A DNA stretch of 64,000 bases from Pontibacter aydingkolensis (GTDB lineage Bacteria > Bacteroidota > Bacteroidia > Cytophagales > Hymenobacteraceae): assembly GCF_019443125.1 (NCBI RefSeq), contig NZ_JAHYXK010000004.1, positions 124,001 to 188,000 of the forward strand, in the 5' to 3' direction. A program made the translations under genes and the position numbers. Below, piece after piece: positions 9,801-15,626 of the stretch. Positions within the stretch are counted from its first letter, which is position 1. The number at the start of each line of letters is the position of its first letter. Below the pieces are notes generated by a model that did no database searches, was not told the DNA's origin, and saw only the letters and a list, made by a program, of their open reading frames with translations.

Positions 9801-10235
9801 CAGACACTTGATCATATACTTTCGAGCATATCGGACATCGAAGTAACAGAAGAGGCAGAAATTGATTTTGATTTTACAGAGGTGCCGGATATCATCGCTG
9901 TTAAAAGCTATGTCTATAGTATCATGCTAAACCTAATAACCAATGCGCTTAAATACCGCTCAGAAAGCAGAAAATTAAAACTTCAGCTAAAGACATTCAG
10001 GGTACTTGATTATATTTGCCTTGAAGTGCAGGACAATGGCCAGGGTATTAATCTTGAAAAGGACAGAGACAAGGTATTTGGCCTTTATAAGCGTTTCCAC
10101 CATCATAAAGAGGGCAAGGGCATAGGTCTGCATCTGGTAAAAACTCAGGCTGAACTTTTAGGCGGCAAGGTTGAGGTTGATAGTCAGCCTGACCTGGGAA
10201 GTATTTTTAAAGTATATTTAAAGCACCAATTGTAG
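6882..10235 (+). CDS. Multi-PAS membrane sensor histidine kinase
   Basis: A kinase of 1117 aa. Two membrane helices (about 24-46 and 205-228) bracket a mostly helical ~155-residue periplasmic segment that resembles a CHASE3-type sensor. Five PAS/PAC units follow from about residue 250 to 890; closing motifs such as GTFIDITRQKEA, ATQDISELK and AADITDKKQ mark several ends. The H-box is IVSHNLRAPIANILG, the N-box NLITNALKYRS, G1 DNGQGI and G2 GKGIGLHLVKTQ, so the core is intact. The HNLRAP H-box is common in Bacteroidota kinases paired with stand-alone receivers. The response regulator starts 3 bases after the stop, so it is the obvious partner. The signal is unknown. A TAAATTTG at 6778-6785 may be its -7 element. 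Confidence 0.92.
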   Translation: MQSSPGNKHFIFSSHRDQAVKLIGIIFTVLAVLLVGVGYISFVGAREIEENYSLHLSKTIQKLELINEIHLNNDKVNHLIERITDTSTLDVKETVSKLKEAHDTNTHLIRKLEIITTRAENKRILRRLIAYRKAYYHHTDSISELALRGRVNGAALYKRMYLTPVNHLHQQYLTKLSNNFQKSIDNRDTQSARLLSGFVKHQEILLLLVLLASGCAIFLTQYLFKRLRRENLDLSNEINKRQELQNELYKSQHIYKTLFDSNPIPMWIYDLKTLRILKSNTAASKEYGYTSEEFLKKKISDLKLENDLEHYLSHIIPNTRQHSVFQNVKHKRKNGSEFRVEVHSHALPEEEGTCPRLVVAVNVEVQFNAIEKIERNEKQLREISSSIPGAVYQFHMAEDKTFRFPFVSAGIKQLYGVSPEEIYDNPSILYEKVHPEDVEKIQQTVSESFERLTPWVLEFRVWQAEQKRYLWIRAHSLPTKREDGSVQWNGTFIDITRQKEAQQELARNEANLKALLDSSKKAVFLLDAELKVLSFNKIAVDYVRQIRRTDLTEGSKISNYINQSLLPDLKEDHALAMQGKEIVFETGSVDNWIEVAYKPAITKDKQVLGVALTINNITEQRNIIETIRKSEAQLAKAQALTKLGSWEYDFNKQLLTASGSFSEIFGLPASNTPLPYSTFESLYHPDDVELVSQHLQKTIDSKAVMAFDHRIVLPGGKIKYLHTIGEIIYDLYGKASKILGATQDISELKYKEQEAREAQEKLQATLENIPEVIFSADADLNMLYISPQVQKITGYKEAEVKGLAANWLKLVHPDDLDQFLASVTASLSSGIKFQYELRMITKDGESKWIELRYSPVTDSNGSVIRIDGSAADITDKKQEEARRTVLTEQLQKQNHHLQQFAYIVSHNLRAPIANILGLTSIYDRRRPEAMLNNRVIDNLVKSAQLLDSTIRDLNDILTIRSQINEGMEVIDFKQTLDHILSSISDIEVTEEAEIDFDFTEVPDIIAVKSYVYSIMLNLITNALKYRSESRKLKLQLKTFRVLDYICLEVQDNGQGINLEKDRDKVFGLYKRFHHHKEGKGIGLHLVKTQAELLGGKVEVDSQPDLGSIFKVYLKHQL

Positions 10236-10238
10236 AGG

Positions 10239-10649
10239 ATGAGCACTTTGAGAAGGGTAGTATTAATAGATGATGACCAGGTAAGTAATTTCGTTTGCGA
10301 AAGTATTATTAAAAATGATGGCTTTGCAGATGAAGTGTACAGCTTTGAGTGGGCTCAGGATGCTTTAGAATTTATGCAGAGATCATCCATTAATGATCCG
10401 GACGGGTTTCCTGATCTTATTTTCCTGGACATTAACATGCCGGGTATGGATGGCTGGGCTTTTATACAGGAGTACCGTAAATTACCGGAGCATGTAACGT
10501 GCAAGTGCAGTCTGTTCATGTTGTCATCAGCAGTTGACAGAAAAGACATTATTTGTGCGAAAAGCCATGAGGAAGTAAAAGACTTTTTTTCAAAGCCGCT
10601 CTCTCCGGAGATTCTGGCTATTATTCGGGAAGAGTTTATTTCACAATAA
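10239..10649 (+). CDS. Single-domain response regulator (CheY-like receiver)
   Basis: A stand-alone receiver of 136 aa with no output domain. Acidic residues are in LIDDDQ at the N-terminus, the phospho-acceptor Asp is in FLDINMPGMDGW (about residue 66), the Ser switch is in MLSSA and the conserved Lys is in FFSKPLS. It probably relays phosphate from the multi-PAS kinase to another protein, as no DNA-binding region is present. The gap to the kinase is only 3 bases, and a terminator follows. Confidence 0.9.
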   Translation: MSTLRRVVLIDDDQVSNFVCESIIKNDGFADEVYSFEWAQDALEFMQRSSINDPDGFPDLIFLDINMPGMDGWAFIQEYRKLPEHVTCKCSLFMLSSAVDRKDIICAKSHEEVKDFFSKPLSPEILAIIREEFISQ

Positions 10650-10690
10650 ATTATTCTTTTTTAAGCCCAGCTAATTTAAAGTATAGCATT

Positions 10691-10731
10691 ATACCTATGT
10701 AGTCAATTTGTCTGCATGGGTATTTTTTTTG
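10691..10731 (+). terminator. Terminator after the receiver gene
   Basis: A 12-bp stem (10691-10702 with 10712-10723, two G-T pairs) and 9-base loop run straight into eight Ts on the + strand. Confidence 0.75.
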
Positions 10732-11023
10732 GCTATTATTGTAAACCTTAAAAAATATAACTTAAGCACCAACCTCTATAAAACTTTGCCTGACAAGCAC
10801 TTACACAAAAACCTTTTAGTAGGCATAATACGCTCATTAATTCATTAATTGGAATATATCGAGTTAATTATATATAAACAGGCATATCTTTTAATTTAAT
10901 AAAATTTAAATAAACCTATAACATAATATATAACAAGGTCGTAAAGCTAATCAAAACTATATAATTATACCAATATAGTTTACTTGTGAAATATACCCTA
11001 ACCCTAATAAAAGCTTTACCCTT
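10732..11023. other. AT-rich intergenic region
   Basis: About 290 bases without a convincing ORF. It is very AT-rich and probably holds the promoter of the small secreted protein at 11024, though no clean TAnnTTTG was found at a useful distance. TATATAATTATACCAAT at 10958-10974 recurs exactly at 26732-26748. A telomere-like ACCCTAACCCTAA string near 10993 occurs once only. Confidence 0.5.
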
Positions 11024-11404
11024 ATGAAAAATTTACTACTTTCTGTTTCAATATGCATTCTTTCATCAGTTTCTGTTTTTGCACAAGGCCATGACTATAC
11101 TCTTTCATCAAGCCAGGAAGCAAAATGCACTGAGCTAACACGCTCTATGGTTAATGAGTTAAGGCTGAATGAAATTGGATATATAAAATTAAAGGCATTA
11201 AACCGTGAGAGAATGGCCTTGGAAGAGGCTGCAAAAGAAAGCCTGAAAGATGACTTGGCTGCACAGAGCATAAAACTACAGGAAATCGGGTCTGACTACG
11301 ACCAGAAGTTAACTGCCATGCTGGATGCAAGCCAACTGCAAGCATATGCTGCCTATAAAAGAAAGTCAACTATAAATTACATTGCTGTTTCGGAAGAAAA
11401 ATAA
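11024..11404 (+). CDS. Small secreted protein, Spy-like helical family
   Basis: A 126-aa protein with a clear signal peptide (MKNLLLSVSICILSSVSVFA, cleaved near A-Q). The mature part is almost all helix and charged. Its pattern (NELRLN, KLKALN, LDASQLQAYAAYKRK) aligns with the protein at 21856-22299 (KNLRLT, KLKAIN, LTPYQFQQYQDRREE), so the two are paralogues. Both resemble the LTxxQ/Spy-CpxP type of periplasmic helical proteins in outline, and a chaperone-like role would be inference. It is monocistronic and shares a bidirectional terminator with the next gene. Confidence 0.75.
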   Translation: MKNLLLSVSICILSSVSVFAQGHDYTLSSSQEAKCTELTRSMVNELRLNEIGYIKLKALNRERMALEEAAKESLKDDLAAQSIKLQEIGSDYDQKLTAMLDASQLQAYAAYKRKSTINYIAVSEEK

Positions 11405-11457
11405 AATCTGCAGATAGTAAAGACCAACTAAAAGTAGGTCTTTACTGGCAGGCATTA

Positions 11458-11486
11458 AAAAAGGGAGCTTTACGGCTCCCTTTTTA
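11458..11486. terminator. Bidirectional terminator
   Basis: GGGAGC at 11463-11468 pairs with GCTCCC at 11475-11480. An A-run precedes the stem and a T-run follows it, so it can serve both converging genes. It touches the stop codon of the minus-strand gene at 11490. Confidence 0.85.
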
Positions 11487-11489
11487 TTT

Positions 11490-11855
11490 TTAACGTCGGC
11501 TATAATCCGCATCGTCTGGTTTTTCTTCGTCATCACCAAAAGGCTGGTCTCCCCTCCTTATACCTGCCACGTTATCATCCATGCCGGTATCGCTGCCTTC
11601 ATATTCAAACCCGGGGCCTTGCGCGAACTCCTCGGTGCTATTAGGGTTGTTACCGCCATAACCAGTTGTCTCGTCACCTTTTATCTTCAGGTTCTTTAGT
11701 TTGTCTTTCTGGCCGGGGCGCTCTGTGATTCCCCCAGGTCCCATGTTGCGTTTTGCAGACGGATCTGGATGGTTACCCATAGATACACGTTTGTTGTAAT
11801 CGCTGTTTACATTATCCAGGTCTTCTTTATTTATATCTTCTTTATCAGTAGCCAT
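11490..11855 (-). CDS. Small hydrophilic protein of unknown function
   Basis: Protein of 121 aa, strongly hydrophilic and rich in Asp, Glu, Gly, Asn and Lys, with no hydrophobic core, signal peptide or membrane helix. It is probably largely disordered (NKEDLDNVNSDYNKR near the start, an acidic tail EEKPDDADYSRR). I recognise no family. It could be a stress-related hydrophilin-like protein, but that is a guess from composition only. Confidence 0.65.
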   Translation of the reverse strand: MATDKEDINKEDLDNVNSDYNKRVSMGNHPDPSAKRNMGPGGITERPGQKDKLKNLKIKGDETTGYGGNNPNSTEEFAQGPGFEYEGSDTGMDDNVAGIRRGDQPFGDDEEKPDDADYSRR

Positions 11856-11948
11856 AATGCTTGTATTTAGTTATGGTAGTTTATACGCTACCTTAACGCA
11901 GGTGTTCAGAGCACTATTCCATATTTAACATAATAAAACAACTAAACG

Positions 11949-12704
11949 CTATCTAGATAATTCATTCAATGACCAGTTGTAAGTATAATAATTTACTTTA
12001 TAATCCTGAGGAATAGGTGATGATCTAAACTTGTTTATATAGGCAATTATACTTGGGGCCTCAGCCACGAAGTCTGCTTCGTACCACTTAAAAAGCTCCG
12101 ATACCTGTATATGTTTTTGTTTAGGAAGTACTTTCGTAAAAGTGGCGTCCTGCATGGCCAATTTGGTTTGCTTTTGGAGTTGCTCCTCTACACGCTGCGG
12201 GGTGTAAGCCTCATTTAACAAAGCCGGACACGATTTTGCGGCACAAACCAAAGCAAAATGCAAACGGGCGTCTTTATAAGGCTTAAGTAGCTTGCCTTTC
12301 TCCAGTTCATTTAAAGTCAGGCTCTCTCCTGCTACTGTATACTTTTGCTTATCAAAAAAACCCGGCACATCCATAACCGACTTTATAGGATAATGCTCCA
12401 TTACCTGTTTTAAAACAAGCACGTTATAGGCGTTAATGTAAAAGGCTTTTTTCTCGGCAGGAGTTGCCTTATTCAAACTGTAAAGTTCAATCTGCCTGAC
12501 TAACTTATCCAGTTTTGCCTTATCTTTCTGAAGCACTTTATACTTTACCTGCCCATTTGCAACGTTACGCTGCAGCAACTCAGTTACAGAAGTATAAAAA
12601 CTACTCTCGTGATTGCTAACAATTGAAGGTGATATACCTGCCTGAGCAGGCGAAGCCAATAAGAAATAGCTAAAAAGTATAGATAGAAGCAAAACGCTGC
12701 GCAT
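11949..12704 (-). CDS. DUF547 domain-containing secreted protein
   Basis: A 251-aa protein with a signal peptide ending near ASPAQA. The DUF547 core covers roughly residues 80-215 and shows KKAFYINAYNVLVL, a long helix region, ALVCAAKSCPAL with paired cysteines, and LFKWYEADF. The family is widespread in Bacteroidota and proteobacteria. Its activity is not established, although a cysteine-containing active-site-like CAAKSCP segment is conserved. It is monocistronic. Confidence 0.88.
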   Translation of the reverse strand: MRSVLLLSILFSYFLLASPAQAGISPSIVSNHESSFYTSVTELLQRNVANGQVKYKVLQKDKAKLDKLVRQIELYSLNKATPAEKKAFYINAYNVLVLKQVMEHYPIKSVMDVPGFFDKQKYTVAGESLTLNELEKGKLLKPYKDARLHFALVCAAKSCPALLNEAYTPQRVEEQLQKQTKLAMQDATFTKVLPKQKHIQVSELFKWYEADFVAEAPSIIAYINKFRSSPIPQDYKVNYYTYNWSLNELSR

Positions 12705-12765
12705 AGAAAATTTTATTTTATGGATTACCGGTAAGGCAAGTATAACAACAACTGCACCGTTCTGT

Positions 12766-12773
12766 TATATTTG
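12766..12773 (+). promoter_or_regulatory. Candidate -7 element TATATTTG
   Basis: A full match to TAnnTTTG on the + strand, 73 bases before the start of the 75-aa membrane protein at 12847. The predicted leader is about 65 bases. Confidence 0.4.
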
Positions 12774-12846
12774 CTTTTATATTTCGGTTTATGGCACCAC
12801 TAACGGCCTTAAATCGTTAGTGCCTTAAGACATAAACAGCACGCAC

Positions 12847-13074
12847 ATGAAATTATCAAAAATTTACGACCCAAGAGAGATGAACTCTTACCAGTTTGTT
12901 GCCGCCACTGGGTTTGTAATGACCATAGTAGCCCATATTATCCTGATGCTGATTGGTAAAAGCATTGAGAACTTTATGGCACTTTATATCTGCTGGTCTG
13001 TTTTTTTCACGCTTGGTGCCATAGCCAACTATAATAGCAAACCCGGCGATAACGATCATCACCATCATCATTAA
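12847..13074 (+). CDS. Small two-helix membrane protein with poly-His tail
   Basis: A 75-aa protein with two predicted membrane helices (about residues 19-38 and 43-62) in a hairpin, preceded by a short charged segment (DPREMNSYQF). It ends in DNDHHHHH. Both ends would lie on the same side. A natural run of five histidines after two aspartates at the extreme C-terminus could bind divalent metal, which is inference. I do not recognise a family. Confidence 0.7.
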   Translation: MKLSKIYDPREMNSYQFVAATGFVMTIVAHIILMLIGKSIENFMALYICWSVFFTLGAIANYNSKPGDNDHHHHH

Positions 13075-13095
13075 ACCTTATAAGGCTGGGAATTC

Positions 13096-14094
13096 CTATT
13101 TCAAAAAAGACACCAGGTGGTTATGAAACTGGCTGGTGGCCTCCAGGTGCGGTATATGCCCTACATTAGGCAGTTCAACTAATTTAGCTCCGGGTATTGC
13201 CCTGGCGGTTTCTTTGCCTAGCTTAGGGTACTGCCCATGCTCATTCAGCTTTTGCTTATCCTCTATAAATCCTTTGCCTGCAATTGTTCTGTCCTGCTGC
13301 CCTATTACCAGCATCGTGGGTACCTTTAACTTACTGAACTCATACACCACAGGCTGTTGGTAGATCATGGCGTACGTTAAGGCGGATACCTTGGCTACTT
13401 TGTCATAAACGGGATGCTTTGTCTGGGCAGCGGGCACTTTAACCCATTCGTCGTATTCCGGCTTCCACGAAGTATAATAGGTCTGGTGGTATTTCCTGAT
13501 GGATTCCTCAGTGGTTTTTAGCTCATTCTTCAGCAACTCATACAGCGACTTATACGGTACGAACAGCCTGTAATCTTCCAGCCCTATCGGGTTTTCCAGC
13601 ACCAGTTTAGTAGTTACCTCAGGGTACATCAGGGCAAACCTTGTGGCCAGCATCCCACCCATCGAGTGCCCAACCACGGCTGCTTTCTGCACACCCAGGT
13701 CTGATAACAGTTGCCGTGTATTCTGCGCCAGTTGATGAAAAGTATAGTATACTTCCGGCTTGTCTGATTTACCGAACCCAACCTGATCCGGAACAATTAC
13801 CCTGAAGCCGTTTTTAGAGAGGTGCTCAATCGTTTGTTTCCAGTAGGCTCCGAAGAAGTTCTTACCGTGCAGCAACAGTACAACAGGTGCGTTGCTATTC
13901 CCATTGCTGGCTTTTACATCCATATAAGCTATCCTGACTGGCTTGCCTTCTAATGTTACTGTAGTATACTTTACCTCATAGGGGTATTTATACCCATCCA
14001 GGGTGGCGTTAAGCGTAGCCGGCACCTGGCCCTGTACAAGTAGTGGCAAGGCAAATAAAACTACGAGTAAGAAAACATACTTTAAGAATCGCAT
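13096..14094 (-). CDS. Secreted alpha/beta hydrolase
   Basis: A 332-aa alpha/beta-hydrolase-fold enzyme with a signal peptide ending near LLVQGQ, so periplasmic or exported. Landmarks: oxyanion region LLLHGKNFFGAYW, the PDQVGFGKSDKP loop, the nucleophile elbow VVGHSMGGML with the catalytic Ser near residue 144, an acidic residue after LVIGQQDRTIAGK, and the catalytic His in LPNVGHIPHLE. The substrate cannot be told from sequence. Related proteins include esterases, haloperoxidase-like and epoxide-hydrolase-like enzymes. Confidence 0.88.
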   Translation of the reverse strand: MRFLKYVFLLVVLFALPLLVQGQVPATLNATLDGYKYPYEVKYTTVTLEGKPVRIAYMDVKASNGNSNAPVVLLLHGKNFFGAYWKQTIEHLSKNGFRVIVPDQVGFGKSDKPEVYYTFHQLAQNTRQLLSDLGVQKAAVVGHSMGGMLATRFALMYPEVTTKLVLENPIGLEDYRLFVPYKSLYELLKNELKTTEESIRKYHQTYYTSWKPEYDEWVKVPAAQTKHPVYDKVAKVSALTYAMIYQQPVVYEFSKLKVPTMLVIGQQDRTIAGKGFIEDKQKLNEHGQYPKLGKETARAIPGAKLVELPNVGHIPHLEATSQFHNHLVSFLK

Positions 14095-14148
14095 AGCTAT
14101 ACTTTATGGGTTATACTTTAGAGCATACGCAACAACTGGCAAAGCATA

Positions 14149-14181
14149 AAAAAAGCCCACAGAATTTCTGCAGGCCTTTAT
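14149..14181 (-). terminator. Terminator after the T9SS cargo gene
   Basis: On the minus strand, GCCTGCAGAA and TTCTGTGGGC (14155-14175) form a near-perfect 10-bp stem with G-T pairs, followed by seven Ts. It lies 20 bases past the stop codon. Confidence 0.75.
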
Positions 14182-14200
14182 TCCATTTTCACATTTTCAA

Positions 14201-15364
14201 TTATCTAACAAGAATCTTTTTAGTATGATAACGCTTGCCCTGCGCCACCTGCAAAAAGTATAAACCTTTTCCGAACGGTGTCAGGTCTATCTGGCGGCTG
14301 TATTCTCCGTTCAGCTTTTCTACTGTGTCTACAAATACTTCCTGCCCTTTGCTGTCCAGCACGCGCACCACGGTGGTTCCTTTATTTTCAGGCTTAAACC
14401 TGAGGTTAAACCGGCCATCATTCGGGTTAGGGTAATACTTGATCTGCTCCAGCTCCAGTTCCTCTTTTGGTTTGGTCTCTACGGGTGTGCCCGTCTTTTT
14501 TAGTGCCGAGATGTCTTCAGCGGTCATATCCTGCACAGTTACTTCCCGAATAAATATGGCAACTGTTTTGCCTGGCTGCAATGCTATTCCGCGCAGCATA
14601 CGTTCTTCCCCGGCCTCACCTATTCTGAATATGCGGTGTACACGGGCACTGTCGTTTGCGATGATTCTATAGGTAGTTTTACCATCTGACTTGAACACCA
14701 GTGAGTCTACTGTAACATGTTTGGCGTTTTTGTGGATGTAAATACGCTCAGCTTTTGCAGGGCTCAGGACCGCGAGACTGTCTACCCTGCTAAATCGCAA
14801 TGCCTTAATGCTATCGCCCTGAATTCTGAACATTGCCTTGGGAGCAGCACCTTCTATTGTATACGCTTTGAATTTTGGAGCTTTGGCTACTCTCCCGATA
14901 GCCATGGAGCTAAGGCTGTCTCTTGCAAGTACTTTCAACTTGCCACTCTGGAGCAAAACATTAAGTATGCTGTCGTCTGGGTGCGCGGCAAGCTGTTTTA
15001 TAAGTACTTCACGCTCCGCTTCGGTTAAATTTTCGCTAAGGCGCATCACCCTGAACTCCTTGTTTTTGGCTTGCCTCGGTTTTGTTTCAAACACATGGGT
15101 ATCGAATTTTCCAGTATGTAGCTTCCTGAATGCGGCCGTATCTACTTTTAAACCTGAAAAGCTCGGTATTGACATGGCAGCACCTGTTACTATAATAGTG
15201 GTGTCTTTTACTGTTTCTACCCCGTTTATATTTTCGATATACTTAATACGGAGTTTTTTCTCGGTTTTAGGGGCTTCCTGCGCCACAATTATGTGTAATG
15301 GCAGCAGGGCCAGCAGCAGGCTAAGTATAAACCTGATAATGTTCTGAAGTGTAGTAATATCCAT
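14201..15364 (-). CDS. Secreted protein with type A T9SS sorting domain
   Basis: A 387-aa exported protein. The N-terminal hydrophobic stretch ending in HIIVAQ is the signal peptide. The last ~75 residues are a type A sorting domain (YYPNPNDGRFNLRF, VRVLDSKGQEVF, GLYFLQV, KKILVR). The ~250 residues between them match no family I recognise. It is divergent from the histidine kinase gene at 15627, and a phased GTTAAA array lies between its -7 element and that gene. This makes it a likely direct target of the two-component system. Confidence 0.85.
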   Translation of the reverse strand: MDITTLQNIIRFILSLLLALLPLHIIVAQEAPKTEKKLRIKYIENINGVETVKDTTIIVTGAAMSIPSFSGLKVDTAAFRKLHTGKFDTHVFETKPRQAKNKEFRVMRLSENLTEAEREVLIKQLAAHPDDSILNVLLQSGKLKVLARDSLSSMAIGRVAKAPKFKAYTIEGAAPKAMFRIQGDSIKALRFSRVDSLAVLSPAKAERIYIHKNAKHVTVDSLVFKSDGKTTYRIIANDSARVHRIFRIGEAGEERMLRGIALQPGKTVAIFIREVTVQDMTAEDISALKKTGTPVETKPKEELELEQIKYYPNPNDGRFNLRFKPENKGTTVVRVLDSKGQEVFVDTVEKLNGEYSRQIDLTPFGKGLYFLQVAQGKRYHTKKILVR

Positions 15365-15390
15365 GATACCCTGTTTTATTTTGATGTACT

Positions 15391-15398
15391 CAAAGGTA
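15391..15398 (-). promoter_or_regulatory. -7 element TACCTTTG for the T9SS cargo gene
   Basis: A full TAnnTTTG match on the minus strand, 26 bases before the start at 15364, giving a leader of about 20 bases. The GTTAAA array at 15421-15464 begins 23 bases upstream of it, an activator-like position. Confidence 0.6.
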
Positions 15399-15420
15399 CG
15401 TGCTGCAAAGGGCGGGTATA

Positions 15421-15464
15421 GTTAAGGCTACGTTAAAGTATGTTAAAGAAAAGTTAAAGTTAAC
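15421..15464. promoter_or_regulatory. Phased GTTAAA array 1 (probable regulator-binding sites)
   Basis: Hexamers GTTAAG, GTTAAA, GTTAAA, GTTAAA and GTTAAC start at 15421, 15432, 15442, 15453 and 15459. The first four are spaced 11, 10 and 11 bases, one helical turn apart, as in direct-repeat boxes of OmpR-family regulators. The 17-mer GTTAAAGAAAAGTTAAA (15442-15458) recurs exactly in array 2. Confidence 0.6.
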
Positions 15465-15550
15465 AACAGGCGTACCTTCTACTGCCCGGCAATGGTATGC
15501 AAGTATACAAGCCAATCATAAACAGATACTTACAAACAGGTAGCGTAATC

Positions 15551-15587
15551 GTTAAATTGAGTTAAAATGCGTTAAAGAAAAGTTAAA
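15551..15587. promoter_or_regulatory. Phased GTTAAA array 2 (probable regulator-binding sites)
   Basis: Four exact GTTAAA hexamers start at 15551, 15561, 15571 and 15582 (spacing 10, 10 and 11). The array ends 28 bases before a TAAATTTG element (15615-15622) and 40 bases before the kinase start, mirroring the position of array 1 relative to the other promoter. Autoregulation by the linked response regulator is the simplest reading. Confidence 0.6.
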
Positions 15588-15614
15588 ATTAGAGCACTTA
15601 CCGTTTCAAAAGTA

Positions 15615-15622
15615 TAAATTTG
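15615..15622 (+). promoter_or_regulatory. Candidate -7 element TAAATTTG for the kinase gene
   Basis: A full TAnnTTTG match ending 4 bases before the GTG start. Transcription starting about 7 bases downstream would fall at or just after the GTG. The mRNA would then be leaderless, or translation would begin further in (ATG at 15663), or this match is fortuitous. Confidence 0.4.
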
Positions 15623-15626
15623 TTAA

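Noticed and set aside
10985-11010. Telomere-like ACCCTAACCCTAA string
   Set aside because: Only two units, in an AT-rich leader; no sign of a replicon end.
13021-13074. The poly-His end as a cloning tag
   Set aside because: Five, not six, histidines encoded by natural codons in chromosomal context with native flanking genes; no vector sequence.
14838-15347. A 169-codon ORF opposite the T9SS cargo gene
   Set aside because: The minus-strand gene has a signal peptide and sorting domain; the opposite frame is rich in Ser/Phe/Leu as expected for a shadow.
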